Positions 46,219-60,300 of a stretch of 64,000 nucleotides of DNA are shown here, in pieces; the first letter of the stretch is position 1, and every line of letters begins with the position of its first letter. This DNA is from Loxodes magnus. Lineage: Eukaryota; Ciliophora; Karyorelictea; Loxodida; Loxodidae. Made by a program: the position numbers and the translations under genes. The DNA is taken from the NCBI GenBank assembly GCA_946699065.1, contig CAMPDV010000273.1:338814-402813 (forward strand). The letters run 5' to 3'. The notes beneath the pieces were generated by a model. That model saw nothing but the letters and a program-made list of their open reading frames with translations. It did not search any database and was not told where the DNA came from.

Positions 46219-47279
46219 AAAGTCTAAAAAATTTTCTTAAGTTTAATAAAATTTATCATTCTTAAAATGTCTTAATAATAATTTTTTTTTACTATTTTAA
46301 AACAATTAGACGCTAAATTTCTTAGAAATAATTTAATACGCAAATTTATTAATAAAAATTTTAATATTTAAAATTAAATATTTTATGGTTATTATTAAAA
46401 TAGAAAGATTTATATTTCTTTTAAATCTAAAATTAAATTTTCATTCATTTTTTTAATTTAAAATTGAGAATATTATTTTTATTTTTATGATAAAAGGTAT
46501 TTTTTTAATTAATTTTTTTAATTATAATATTATAACTTTAATTTATTAGTAAGAATGATGTCTAAAATTAATTATCATTATTTACGCCTCTAAAAAAATA
46601 TATTCATAAATAATTTATCTATCATGTTTCTTTAATTTTAATAAAAGTTTCTTATAGAAATTTTTAACTAAGAAAAAGTATAATATTAAGTTAATGTAGA
46701 AATTAATTTTAGTATAGAAAAACAAATATAATATTACTTAAAAATATATACTTTAAAGTAGTTTATTGTATTTTTCTTTTATAATTTTAAAACAAATAAA
46801 TTTAATAGCATACTTTCAAATTTTCTCTGTTAAATTACTAAAATCCAAATTTTTTGCTATCAAATCAAAAAATTAAATCAATAAAAATTTTATTGAAGTG
46901 AGATATAATTTTATTATCTTAATTTAAAATTTTTTTAATTATTCCTTTCTGAAAGCCCAATTTAAAGAAATTTATTGAATTATTTAATTTATTTTTAACT
47001 TAGAATAGTTTTTCTCGCTTGTTCTTAATTAAATATTGGATTACTTCAAAAGTAGAATTAATTTAAATTCTTAATTTTTTTAATTTAAAAGATTATATAA
47101 AAATTTCTTTTAGTATAACAAATAAATAGTATATCAACAAAATAAATTAAATTTTGTAATATATTTGTGCAAATATTTAGATTCTAATTATATATTTTTA
47201 AATATAAATTTTTCTTTTTCTAAAATATGAAAAATAATTTAAATCAATCTAATTTAATTTTTTTTGCAAGTTAAATTTT
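46219..47279. other. AT-rich DNA after kinase copy C, no gene seen
   Basis: 46680-47260 is the paralogue, in reverse, of 16553-17218. The rest has no recognised match or motif. Confidence 0.6.
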
Positions 47280-49739
47280 ATATTTTAATAAATATATTAT
47301 TATATAAAGTATTCATTTTTTTATTTATTTTAATTTGCATATTTTTATGAATATTTATTTTATCTAATTTTTAACTAAAATTATAAAACTATATGCTTTA
47401 AGAATTAAAAAATATAATTAAATAATTTATTTTATCAATTTTATACACTCTAGTTCTTCCTAAAAATAAGAATTTATTTTAAGTAGTCTAATATAATAAA
47501 AGTTGTATTTTATATATTTTTTTCAGTCAAAATTTTTGATATTTCTTAAAGCTTTGTAAAGAAAACTAACTTTATCTTATAGTAGTTCTAAGCACTTTTG
47601 ATAATAATTTTATAATTTAAATTAAAGCTAATAATTATAAATTTAAAATTTAATTTTTATTATATTTAATATTTTTATTTATTTATATCCATTTTTTATT
47701 ATTAAAAAATAAAATTCCTTTTCTTTAAATTATTAAATTTTAATCCAAAATTTCTTATTTTTATAATATTAAGAAATTAATTTATAAAAAGCTAAAAAGA
47801 TTAGAGAATAATTAAAAAAAATTAATTATTAGTTTTTATTTTAATTAGATATTTATAGTTTCTCTTTTAATTAAATTTAAAATAAAGTTATAAATTTTTA
47901 ATATAATAGAAATTAAATTTTATTTAAATATAACTTTTATTATTATTCTTCTAATTTATTGCAACCAAGCACATATGCAATATCTAATTTGATAAATTGC
48001 AACTGTTCAGAATTAAAATCCTTAAATAAAATGTAATATTAAAAGGAAATATTACTTATTTTAAAATATAAATAGTAAATCGGAGTAATTTATTTAACTT
48101 ACTACTAGATTAATAAAACTTTAAGAGAAAACTAATATTATATATAGTGCATTAGTGTAAATATAATAATTACTCAGACTTAGTTAATAATAATTTATTA
48201 TTATAATATATGGAAATTTTATGATATTATAAAGAAAATAAGTTAATATTACTTTAAGGGAGAATAAATAACTTCAAATAAAACAAATAAATTTAAATTA
48301 TAAATAAATAAGATATATATTTTAAGAGAAACTAGAAAGTTAGAAGTTTTAATAATAAATCTTATATATCTTTTAGATACTTTTATCTTTTAATTAATTA
48401 AGAGTAATTAAAAATTTTTATTTATCATTTCTTTATCTTTTGACAATCAAACTATAATTAATAGATTTATCTTAATACTTTGTATTACAAATATATCATT
48501 TCTAGATTGAATAAGAAATACCTAAAGTTTAACTAAAACTTAACCCAAATAAAAATAAACTTTATGCAGTTTATTAATAATAAGAGTATTTAGATTTAAA
48601 AATTATTATATAGGTTTAGATTTAAATTAATGCATCAAGTTTTAAAGATTTTTAACTTGATAAAGTGATGTAATTTTTAAATCTTAACTCTTCAGTAAAT
48701 TAATTTTTAAATTGCTCAATTAATCAATAAAAATTTTAAAATAACTGAATTCAAAATTATTAAACTAATTTATCTACTTAAACAATTAAAAAATTTAAAT
48801 TATAATTTAAAGATAGGTTATTTACGTAAAATAGATTAGATTAATTTCAAAGGAACAATAAATATCTAACTAATTAAAATAAAATTAGATTAGATTAAGA
48901 ATTATTTAAATTTTAAATTAATACATAATTCATAACCTAGTTATTGAAATAGATAAAATAGCTTATTATTTTATATAATGATATATACTTATTGAAATAT
49001 GGTTATAGCTTTGATAGAATTTTACTAATCTTATTACATTTTTAGTAAATTGATTAAAATTAAAATTATAAAATTACTATTTTATAAAGTTTACATTAAT
49101 TATTTTATCTTAAATATATTTTTAATTCCTTTTTTATTATTAGTTTCAATTATTTATACACATTAAGTTATTCAACTAATTTGGAAAATTTCTTAGTTAA
49201 ATATTTTAGTATTTAAGTATCTTAACTTAATCAAAGTAAAAGTCTCACTGTAAATGTATTAAAATTAAATCTATCATTTATTTTAGTAAATCTTAGATAC
49301 TTGATAAATTAATTTTATTCTATTAAGATTTTACATATTATAATAATTTAATTTTTATAATAAGTTTAATTTGTTGCTTAAATATTTTGAAGAGTATCAT
49401 TTTTATTTATATTTACCACATAGAATATCAACATTTAAAATTATAAATTTTTCATCACTAAAATGCTCTATTGAGTAAAATATATAAAATTTAAAATAAA
49501 AATATATTTTAAGAACAAAGGAAAAATTATATATATGATTAAGTTAATTTATTTAATAAAAGTCATATAAGAACTATTTTAAATAGTAAGCTTTATATTT
49601 ATTTATATTACTTTAAAAAGTTTATGATAATTAATTGAAGTTTAATCTATTAATTTAGCTATGGAAATGCTAAATTAGTATATATATATTATATTTTCTC
49701 CTAATTATAGAAATATTATTGAATCCTAAAAATAGCAAA
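47280..49739 (+). repeat. AT-rich block T, copy 2
   Basis: Same order and orientation as 19151-22020, without the LINE piece and without the insertion at 21240-21360. No gene seen. It serves as the empty-site reference for both. Confidence 0.75.
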
Positions 49740-50063
49740 ATGCAGATGTGGAACTCGTGGTTTAGTGGGTAAGCAGAGTCGGACTACGTGGAGTCTGCGA
49801 TCCCGCCATTATCAAGGACGGAGAGTTTTCCCTGCTCTGTTTCCAGCCTGAGGCAATCCCTCTCTCTTTAACAGCCTCGACACATCACTTCCATGAAGCC
49901 CCGATGCCGTTCCCTGACGTGACTAGGACAAACCCTGAATTAGCCTGATGACCCCCTCTGCCCACCTCCCAAACTCGCCATCTGCACGTTGTCCCGCCGC
50001 CGGCGTAACAGAGTATCGCGACTACTCCGGACAATTAAACAGATTCTGGTAGTACTTATAGAG
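49740..50063 (+). mobile_element. GC-rich A-box element, copy 3 (SINE or ncRNA)
   Basis: Nearly identical to 22021-22345. Its upstream flank is shared with that copy, and downstream similarity ends near 50090, so it was copied as part of block T. Confidence 0.6.
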
Positions 50064-51258
50064 TTATAAAAGATATTTACTTTATTAAGGTTTTCCTGTT
50101 TCTAAATTAATTTTAAAAGTTATTTAATTAATTAAAAAATAAAATAAATTACATAAAAATATTAAATTTACTATGGAAATTTAATTACCCTTATTAAAAA
50201 TTTTTATGTATCATTTAGAGTTTTAAATTATCATTTTTGGACTTAGTGAAAAATATATTTTTATAAGAAAATCAGTTACTAAAATTTTGAATTAATTAAA
50301 AATTTCTTCACTTATAAAGAATTTTAGATATTCAAAACAGAGCTATATTTAGAGTAAAAATAAATAGATTTTTTAGAAAACATATCCCAGTTATAAATAA
50401 AACTTTTATTTTAATTATTTTTAATAGGTTATAAATATCTTAAGATATATTAAAATAATTATATATACAAATATCATCAAAGTTCAAAATTGATGTTTTT
50501 TAGTATGTTTTTTAGTTTAAACAAAATATTTTTTTAAATTTATTGTATTTTATTTAATAATTTAATTAATTTTAATAAAATTCATGCATGAAGATCTTAT
50601 TTAAATCAGATGTTTCATTTATTTAAGTTTATAAATTTTATATATCTTTTCTCATCTTGTTTCTTTCTTCTATATAACTATCGATTCTCAAAATATTTTT
50701 ATTCTTTCTATGCCTCTAATTATCTTTATGATAAATTCTTCAAATGTCAATAGTCTTTTACTTTCTAAATTCATGTTAAAATTTTTTATTTTTAGATCTA
50801 TTTTTGATTGTTCTTTAATTAAATTGTTAGTTCAATTATATTTGGTCAGAAGTTATTAACCTTTTCATCTTTTTTACAGGAAATTTATCATAAGATATAC
50901 GAACTATATCCTATTAGTTGACACATGCGAAAATATGTCTAAATGTCTTTTCCTTCATATAAAGAGCCAAATTTTTACAGAATAATGACACAAATGAAAT
51001 TAATATTTTATTAAATTTTATTTTTGGTATTATCATTTTTTTATAAATAAAAGATTAATTTCATACTAATATAATTTTTTAATTATTTACATTTGATTTT
51101 TCAAATTTAAATAATTCAAAATTTTACATTTTTTTAATTACTAAGAGATATTTATTTCTTTTTTAGAAATTCTAATTTAAAACAAATTTTTCAACTTTAC
51201 TTTCAAAAAATTATATCTTTTATACAATATTTGGTAATAATTAACAAAGTTTTAGTAC
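50064..51258. other. AT-rich stretch, weak trace of ORFX only
   Basis: No gene called. A short stretch at about 50770-50825 resembles the 3' part of ORFX (near 34020-34060), which may be an old fragment. Otherwise unmatched in the window. Confidence 0.4.
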
Positions 51259-51680
51259 ATAAATAAAGATTATTATAGAGCGCGTAGCATCTCATTGGCG
51301 CGCAGCTTTTTCAATGTTAATATTTAATATTAAGAAAAATGTTCTCATGTTTCTTGTTAAAATTCTAGAAGTCCAATGAGTCACTTCAACTTCTCTAATT
51401 GGGGAATCTACTTATTAAAGATTATTCTTGAATCTTGAATCAAATGCTCCAGTCTTCTTGAATAAGATCAGAATAAGAATTAGTTATTAAGTCATTAATA
51501 TGAAGGCCCGTCAGTCAAACTTTCATACTGCTAGAGAGAACCCTCTTGCAAGTTAGGCATGTCTCAACGGAGCTTATTCACCCTTCCCAGGATGGCATCT
51601 AGTGCGAGATTACTCGCAATACAGTATATACTGCACCAGATTACCTACTAGTTCTCTGACCGCAGCCGATATCCATTTTA
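51259..51680 (-). mobile_element. SINE-like element with LINE 3' end, copy 2
   Basis: Reverse-strand partner of 40743-41154. Starts AAAATGGATATCGGCTGCGG at 51680, has the same TTGCGAG-TAAT-CTCGCA hairpin, and ends in the stem-loop at 51275-51310 and an AATCTTTATTTATG tail. Differences between the two copies are spread along the length, so they are independent insertions of one family. Confidence 0.8.
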
Positions 51681-51689
51681 TATTATATA

Positions 51690-53080
51690 AATAATAAATA
51701 AATGAGATTATTTAAAATGTAAACATTAAAGTTTATTTTATTTTTCGGTAAATTCCGTCAAAACAATTGTAGATATATTTAAAATTTATTTTAACTAATT
51801 TTTCTTTTTAGAACTTCATAGAAAATGGGATTTTCCTTGTATCATAATTATTTTTGTATTATTGAAAATAGGTTTAATGGTGGATTAAAATAAGTTTAAT
51901 TATTAGGAATTCTTTCTCTTGCTATATTTTACTAAATTTCAATAAATTCTTACAAAGCAATCGTTTATTTTCTAAATTATCAGCTTTTTTAGTAATTATA
52001 TGCCTAAATATTTAATTAAATTTAATGCTCTTTTAAAAAGTAATTTAAAACTTCCTTGAAGAAACAGCTTTAGGCTAAAATACTCTAAATAGTCTGTTTA
52101 AATTAGTAAACTTTAATACATTTAAATTTAATAGTCAATTTATAATAATATTAGTAAGAATTTGTTAATTGTATGAAAGTAGTTAAAAAGACCTTAGTTT
52201 ACTATTAATTATTATTGAAAATAATTTAAATTAGATTGAAGTCTCATTTATTATAATAAATATTAGGGTCTATAATGTTGAGACTCTAACAGACCTTAAA
52301 ATAAAATAAATCTTAAATAAAATATCCAGAGTTTTAAAATGGCCTAAATTAGATAAATTTTAGCAATTCCATTTCATTACATCTATTTCTACACTGATTT
52401 ACAAATAATAATTGTATTATATTTATAACCTTATCATACTTATGAAACTAAGAAATACAGTTCTAAAATTTTAATTTGTTTATAATTAAGATTAATCTTA
52501 ATTGTTTAAAATACCCTTTATTTAGGCTATAGAAGCAAACTATTTATAATTTCGATATCTCAAAGAAGCTGTATACTATGAAATATAGTTATTATTTTAT
52601 AATTTTTCATAAAATCATAATATTATTTAATTTTTTATATTTATAAATTATTAATCTCAGAAAAAATATCCCTTATAAAAATATATTTCTATTATTTAAA
52701 CTTAATTTTTCATTTAATACGTTGAACAGTTTCTTTATTTGTAATTATTTTTAATAATGTAATAAATTAAGTTTTAGCTTATTGTTTTTCTTAAATAGCT
52801 TACTATTTAATTTGATATTTTCCTTTACTATTAAAATTTTAATAAAATAGTTGAACTAGCATTGAATAGTCTAATATAGTGTATATAAATTTAAACTTAG
52901 CATTTCTGTTTATTATTAAAGACTTTGAATAATTGTATTTAAATAGGAAGGTAATCTTTATCTATTTATATTTGAATAAGTGTCTTAATTTTTAGTAATT
53001 TAATTTGTAGTAGCACTGTTTATTAATTTAGAAATAAGCTTTTATTAATATTTATAATATATAATAATAATAATAATATA
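51690..53080 (+). repeat. Block S1, diverged copy
   Basis: Aligns with 29660-31050 and so, inverted, with 1-1200. No gene seen. It marks the start of the second tandem unit. Confidence 0.65.
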
Positions 53081-53890
53081 CTTAAAGTTAGTAGAGTTTT
53101 GCATTCTCTGGAATTGGAACCTGTTCCTGCGGACAGTTTTTTTAATGTGGGTGTGATCCACGACCTTTTTATTAAGTGGAAGGTTACCACTGTAACCGTT
53201 CAAGTGGTCTTGCAAAAAGCTTTTATTTGTAGATCCCTGTTGGAGTTATTCATAGTTTATTGAGTTGTCTCCATGTTCTTTTCTGCTCTTATTCGTTTAT
53301 TTTCTTTCATTATCAACAGTTTTTTAAAATATGTTGATTTGATTTGCAACATCAACAAAGTTTGTATTATTGTCTTTATTTCGTTCTTTTTTATGATAAT
53401 TTATTTTCTATATGTCTAATCTTTTAATGAAGCTTGTAGCAATCATTTCTTTTTCTGGATTCAATTCTGTTTTTAATTCTATTGGTATTTTTTCTATTTC
53501 CATTTTCGTGTCATATTTAAAGTTTTATTGTGACTAAGTTCAGAGTTGTTCTTCCGTTATCAAATTGCTTTGAATGAGCTGTCTTCTGAGTATTAATAAT
53601 TCGTTGTTTTAATCCTCTATGCTATTCATTAATTCCCTTATTTTTTCTCCTTAGTTATAAGCTATTTCTTCATACTTTGAAATTAATTTTTACATTTGAT
53701 CTAGTTAAATTTAAAGTTTTTGATCAGATTCGTTCTTAGGTTATATTATCTCTATAGATCCTAGCATCACTTTACCTTCTGATGACGAACTTGACTCCTC
53801 TCGTTGCTATTGTTTTTTCTAAATTTCTTTTGCCGCTTTTCTCTTTAGGTTTTTAAGTTAATTCTTTGAGAGTCGAAGAGATTAATCCAT
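53081..53890 (-). CDS. Basic plus coiled-coil protein (ORFX), intact copy
   Basis: 270 codons in one frame from the ATG at 53890 under UAA/UAG=Gln and UGA=Trp. The N-terminus is Lys-rich (Leu-Lys-Arg-Lys-Ala-Ala-Lys-Glu), then Glu-Glu-Ser-Ser-Ser-Ser-Ser-Glu-Gly-Lys, then a coiled coil with heptads through about residue 120 (Gln-Gly-Glu-Lys-Ile-Arg-Glu-Leu), then a polar C-terminal half. Other copies at 10640-11400 and 33920-34690 are damaged. The end is provisional, since no UGA closes the frame and it runs into an (ATA)n-like tract at 53050-53080. I do not recognise the family. Its recurrence with ORF1-like blocks suggests a transposon protein, but a host gene is equally possible. Confidence 0.5.
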
Positions 53891-53930
53891 TTTTTTTTCT
53901 TATTTATAATATATTTATAGGACTATTTAT

Positions 53931-55739
53931 AATAATTATAAAAGTAAACAATAAAGTCTATTTTTATTATTTTATTCTTAAAACATATAAATTAGAAAAA
54001 AGGCTACTAATATAATATCTAACATTTATATTTCTCTTTTGACAGATTAAAAGAGTTATTATCTATAACTATTGAGATTTCATAAATGTGTTCACTGTCT
54101 CTTTCTTGCTTTTTTAAGTCTATTTCCATATTATAATAATTAAATTTTAATGAAAGTTAATGTAATTTTGATATTTAATAAATAAGGTTAAAGTAATATC
54201 TTTAATTTTGCTTATATTAATTTATATATATTTGTTCAAACAAAAATATAATTAATATGTAAACAATTGAAATAACTAGTAGAAACATTATAAGATTAAA
54301 AATAGTAAAATAGTAAGGTAATATAAATAAATAATAATAAATAAAATAATTGTATACATTATAAATAAACTTACAGTTAAGAAGATATTCTAATTATTAA
54401 TTAATCTATTTTTAGCATTATATAAGATTAATATTTAAATTATATAACTATTTATTATATTTAAGTCAGTTTAAAGTTTACATTCAAGTATAATATTAAA
54501 TATATTCATATTTTTTAATCTACAAAAGTAACAACAAATTAAAAATTTAACTTAAGCAAACATTTTATAAAATAGTGCTAAAAATGGTGAGAATAAGGAT
54601 AAATTTTAAATATGGCTATTTATGGTATATTTTATAATTATTTATTTTAATGCAACAAAAATAAATTTTATTAAATTTAATTATTTATATAATTAAAACA
54701 ATGCTAGAACCAAGATATTCATATATCTTATTATACCTCACTATTAGGAAGGCCCCTAGTTAGATTATAAATCTTTAAGTCAACCAATCTGCAAATTATC
54801 CACCTTTAGTGGAAACTTTAAGTCTATGATCATGAATCATGCATTCAATACACATGGTTTTACTTGCTTGCATAAATTTATTAGAAGAATATTCCCACTA
54901 TGTCCGTCAAAAGGCTACTCAGAGAATATTGAAAGGTGAAAGCTTAGCTTTCCTGAAATTCTCAAATTAATTAATTAATTAAATTTATAAATTTTAGGGG
55001 TCTTTTCTATATTTAGAAATATAGATACAAGGGTATTATTTCTTAAATAATTTCAAAAGATGGTTTCTAAAATTTTGAATAGATAAATGAATAAAGCTAT
55101 TTATTTAATTTAAGTTATAATATAAATATAAAACTTAAAATTATAAACGATTAATAAAAATAATTGTATTTAATATTTATAAATATACTAATCTAATAAA
55201 TATTTAAATTAAAACATCTAAAGTCAGATATATATCTTTAAAGAATTTACAAATTTATTAATATATACAATAAAGCATGCTATTTACTTTATAAATTTGC
55301 AGTAAATTAATCATTATTTATACTAATGGAAATAAACTAATAAACTGTTAAAATAGTTTTTATATCAAAAATTTAGAAATTTAATATATCTTTATTAATT
55401 ATATTATAATAAACAAATTTAAACAATGAAAAAACCTTAATCAATAATATAAAAAATTTAAAATTAAAAAATAAAGATAAAACTTTAGCTAACATATTAA
55501 CTATTTTAAATAGCATGCTTATTTAAGAAATTTCAATAAGTTACTTTCAAATTATATATTAATTTATATACAAATATTATCAAACAGCTTTTATCTAACC
55601 ATAGACAAAGTTTTATGAAAGTATAACTTTTAAATTTAAAAAAATTTAATAAAAATAATAAAAGTTTTATAGATTAATTAGATGTAAAATATATTTAGAT
55701 CATTTTCTTATTTTATTTTTCTTTTTGCTTTATTCATTT
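53931..55739. other. Rearranged AT-rich block with one GC-richer insertion
   Basis: 54180-54650 aligns with 32130-33600 minus the retroelement, and 55190-55370 aligns with 34715-34860. Relative to the other copies, ORFX lies before rather than after the first of these, so the block order is changed. 54720-54960 is less AT-rich, with palindromes TTAGATTATAAATCT and AAAGCTTAGCTTT, and has no counterpart in the other copies. It is a probable insertion of unknown type. Confidence 0.55.
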
Positions 55740-56570
55740 TATTATATATAAAATAAAATAGCTTCTAAGAAATAGTTCTTTCTTGGTTCATTTATTAAAA
55801 AACAAGAAGAATAATCTAATCTAACTGAATAAGAGCATCAATAAGCTTAAAAAATATAATCTAAGGAAGTTAACGCATAATCGGTGCAACAATGAATAAA
55901 TAATTTAAAAATTAATTAAAATAGTAAAGGAAAAGGATAAAAACACTAGAAAATAAGCTAGAAAAATTTATTTAATAATTAGGCCTATAATTCCCTTACA
56001 CAGATGAAAAACTCAATAAAATTTAATCATAAATAGTAATGAATTAGATGGATAAATAATTTAATGAAATTCCTCAAATACTTTAATCCCAATTTTCTTA
56101 ATTTAAATATCAAATAAAACAATTTTAAGAAAAATAAAAATAAAAACTAGTATTAATTTAAAAATTATAAGATTAGTAATCAAGCATTTCAATGGAAATT
56201 GAATCTGAATAATAATAATTAAAAATAAATAAGATTATTTCTATCGTAGAAGATTTAGAGTTATATATGCTAGAAGAATCACTGCTGAAAAAAATGTTGA
56301 AAGAAAATTAAAATAGAAGGAATTGATAAGAAATAAATATTAAACGAACTTTTCCTCTTTTGAACAAAAAGAACAGAACTAATATAAAGGAAGAAAATGT
56401 ATAACTAAAGAATATAAGAAAAGAATAACATTCGAAGTAGAAATAGATTTTGGGGGAGATAAGGCCGGCGGATTAACGAAATCCCAATAAATCCTTTAGT
56501 TAAGGAAAGAGCGGGATCAAATGAAAGTAGTTGTGAAGTTCTCTTCTAAGACTATAAACTTAATTTTATC
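55740..56570 (+). pseudogene. Coiled-coil ORF (ORFY), copy 2
   Basis: The frame from the ATG at 55892 stays open for about 226 codons and is a convincing Gln/Glu/Lys coiled coil (Leu-Glu-Asn-Lys-Leu-Glu-Lys; Val-Glu-Asp-Leu-Glu-Leu-Tyr-Met-Leu-Glu-Glu-Ser) with a less AT-rich C-terminus (Gly-Glu-Ile-Arg-Pro-Ala-Asp near 56465). Upstream, the N-terminal part that matches 39278 is in another frame and its ATG is ATA. So either the protein starts at 55892 or the gene is 5'-damaged. No domain recognised. Confidence 0.45.
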
Positions 56571-56724
56571 CTTTTATATATAATTTTAAATTATATAAAC
56601 TTTCAAATACTAAATAAAGACTTTTTTATTAATAATTTCTATAAAAAAATATCTTAATTTATAATAAAATAAATAAGAAATAAATAGTAACTAAGCATTG
56701 AAATTTAACTAAGAAATTCTAGGA

Positions 56725-57330
56725 GATGAGCCAAAAAAGAAAAAAAATGTGCAAATTACGTCATTATTATAAGTGAAAAAATACTACAACATTAAAAATA
56801 TTTCAATAGTCTGAATAAAGTTAAAGAATATTCTAGTAAATGAAAAATAAAATAAAGGATAGAAAACTTTTTCTTTAAGAAAATTGTGCTGCATAACAAT
56901 AATTTTTGTGATACCATAATTATGTAAGAAATTTGTTCAAATAAAGTCGTTGTAGAAGAATAGTTCTCGTTTATCCTAATCCAACTTAAATAAGAAGATT
57001 TCTCTAAATTTTCTGAAGTTGATAATATGATTACTTCAGTAAATGATATTTAAAAATATTTTAGATAATAAAATAAATAAAGAATAAAAGCATAAAAACA
57101 ATATTCTTCTAAACAAATTTAGAAAAGACTTAATAGATCTTGATAATGTTAATTTACTAGGCATCTAATAAAAATTCTGTCTTAGTTTCTAAAAATTTAA
57201 AAACTAAGGTATTAAAAGAATATAAAGAAAATCGCATTCTCATATTTTAAATAATTTAGGTCATATAATTCAAAAAATAATATTCGAAGTTGGATGAAAA
57301 CCCTAGCATCCACATGATTAATAATTTTGA
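56725..57330 (+). pseudogene. Unknown basic ORF (ORFW), copy 2
   Basis: Met-Ser-Gln-Lys-Arg-Lys-Lys start, homologous to 35911-36640 but without the solo stem-loop insertion. Ser-Glu-Val-Asp-Asn-Met-Ile-Thr-Ser-Val-Asn-Asp near 57020 matches the other copy after a frame change. No known domain. Confidence 0.35.
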
Positions 57331-60300
57331 TTGAAAAATATTGAAATAAATGAAAGAATGATAGAAATTAAAATAATTTATAAATTAAAAGCTATTATTC
57401 TTGCATAATGATAAATAATAAATAAAATAAGTAAAAGTTAAATTTTCTAAAATTTAGAAACACTTTTTCCTGTAAGTTAATAAGCATTAAAACTTTATTC
57501 TTGCTTAATATTAAAGAAATTCCAAAAAATAGCGTATTTAACTTTAGCACTATTTAAATTTTACAAATAGTTCTGATAAAAGAATATAGAAGCATTTAAG
57601 TTAATTTTACTAATAAAAAGGTTTTTAAGGAAGTATATTTTGAATGCTAAGTGTATTAATATACATATTTATGAAAAGGATTAAATATCCTTTGAGTATT
57701 TTAATTTAAATTTTAACTATTATAATTATTTTATATCCTTAAATTTTATGTTTTATTCATTTAAAATTAAAATACACTAATTGAAGCTTAATAAAACTTA
57801 AGCATGTTTAGAGTTAAATCAAAAATAGAAATTGCATAAGTAAAATAATTTGCATGTAAATTATTATGGGAACATAGCTTCTTTACTTTTTGTCTTTATT
57901 ATTTATTTTAAGGAGATTATATACGCTTAAAAATTAATATTTAGAATGCCACCATATATTCTGAGAAACATAATCTTAATTAATAAGTATTAAATAAACA
58001 GTAATACTTGGATTTAGCTAATATGAAATAATTTAAACTTGTATATGAATAAAATGATATATCTAGGAGCTTAATATATTTAAAGTATAAGAACATTAAA
58101 AGTAATATTAAAAACTACAAAATAATTAAACATAAAACTAATTAAATAAGCATAACTAAAACTGTATAAAGTCACTTTTTATATCTGCTACTAAAAAATT
58201 AAAAATACAAACAAACATTTTTAGAGTAATATGGAATTAATTATTTTTTAAATAAAATATCAAAGGGAAATATTTTAAAAGCTAATTTTAAAATAATAGA
58301 ACATAATTATCATATACAAGTAGTAATCATCAAAAGAAGCTTATTATTAATTTTCTTACCTAAATAATTTTAAAATTAATTATTTATTTATCATTTCATC
58401 TTTAGTAATAAATTTTAAATTTTTATTAATAAATTTATAATAAAAAACAATATAAGCAATTATTTTTACTAAATCTATTATGAGCAATCCATTGCTAAAA
58501 TGTTTAGAAAATTGAAAAAAAAAAATCTTAAGAGATATACTTTTATAAATATGACTAAGTATTTTAGAATAAATAAAAAATATTATTCTAAAATTTTAAT
58601 CCAAGATTCATTAAATTTCCGTTAATATAATAATTTTAGTATTAAGAAGAATTATAGATTCGATTTTAAATACTTTAAGTTTAAGGAAATAGAGATAAAA
58701 TGGATTTGAAAACATTTAACTAAGTAAAGCATCATAGAAGTTTTAATTTGGTAAGAACTTAAATAAATGAAATGAAAAGATTAAATAATTCTAATTTTAG
58801 AACAAATAATTAGTTTATAAAATTCTAAGGTAGAATAACTTAATTAAAAATGATAAGGTACTATATCTCTTAGTTTCTCTATGATATAAATTTTAGAAAA
58901 GTCATAAAATGAGATTATAATGATTTAAAATAAAATGGATTTTTAATTTAAAGGGTTCTTTCTTTTGACACTCTTAAAGTTTGCTTTGCTTTTAGGTATA
59001 TAATAATGGATAATTGATTTTTATATCTATATCCACAGATTTATTGGAGAAAATAGTTTTATACTTTTAAAAGTTTAATATGATTTTCAAATTTATTAAC
59101 AAATTTAATTAGTCTATTTCAGTTATGTTTTCGGTCTGTCTAGATTAAAGAATTTGCTTGAATTTAGAAAAGAAATAATTTAAAATTAACTAAATTAATA
59201 TATGATATAAATTGAATATCATGCAAGAATTATAGATGAAAAGTTAGAAATAGATAAATAAAATTATGAAATTATCACTAATTAAATGGAAAAGCTTATT
59301 GATAATAATTTATTACAGAATATCACAGCTACAAAATAAAATTTTAGGAAGATTAAATTAAAAAGCATACACAATTATTGATTGGAAATATGAGAGAAAA
59401 AAGAAACCCTTAAGAGCTATATGAATAAAAGAAAAAGTTGAATATTTAATCTAGATAAATTAATAAATAAGATAAATTATAATAGTTTATCTTAATAAAC
59501 ATTATAATAGCTTATCATTATTATATAATGCTTTCAATTTATTTGTATATTTCCTGCTTAAAGAAAGAATTTTATTTTATTCAGCTAAAAAATAATTGAA
59601 TCATCATATAGCATTTAAAGTAAATCCAAATGAATCTATTAATAATCACACTTTTATTAAATCTAAAAATTCTAAATTAATATAAATATAAACTTAAAGT
59701 TTAAATTTAATAAGAACATTTCATAAATTAAGAAATCTTCTATTTTAATAAATTTTAGATATAAGCATCTAGTTTCATCGAATATACCATATTCCATAAG
59801 CTAAAAATTAATTATTCAAATAGTAAAAGATTTTTGTCCAGATTAATTTTTAGAATAAAAATTGATTTTCTAATTAAATTTATTTAGATTATCTTAAAGA
59901 ACCTTTGAATACCTTTTAGACTTTGAATTAAGCTTTTAAAAAGTATTATAATAATCTAATTTACAACAGCCACCTTAAAATTAAGTTAATTTTGTTTTGA
60001 TTTAAGTATAAAAGATGTTATATTATTGCTTATGTATAACTTAAGAAATTCTAATTAAGCTGTATTAAAAGTTTTAGAAATTATCTTTCTTAATAGATTA
60101 AGGGAGAAAATTTAGATTTCTTGCATTTATGCTTAATAAGATGAAACTTATTTAAGAATAATTATAGAGATAAGTTAAAATAATAAAAGACTAGCTATAA
60201 TTTCATAAATATTCATAATTTAGTGACAATACTTAGTTTATTCACATTAACATTTCCATAAATCATATAGCCAATCTCTCAAAATTAGTCTGTACTTCCT

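Noticed and set aside
53780-53890. Basic leucine zipper transcription factor
   Set aside because: Basic stretch and coil are present, but the invariant Asn and Arg spacing of the bZIP basic region is not, and the Ser-rich linker breaks the expected helix.
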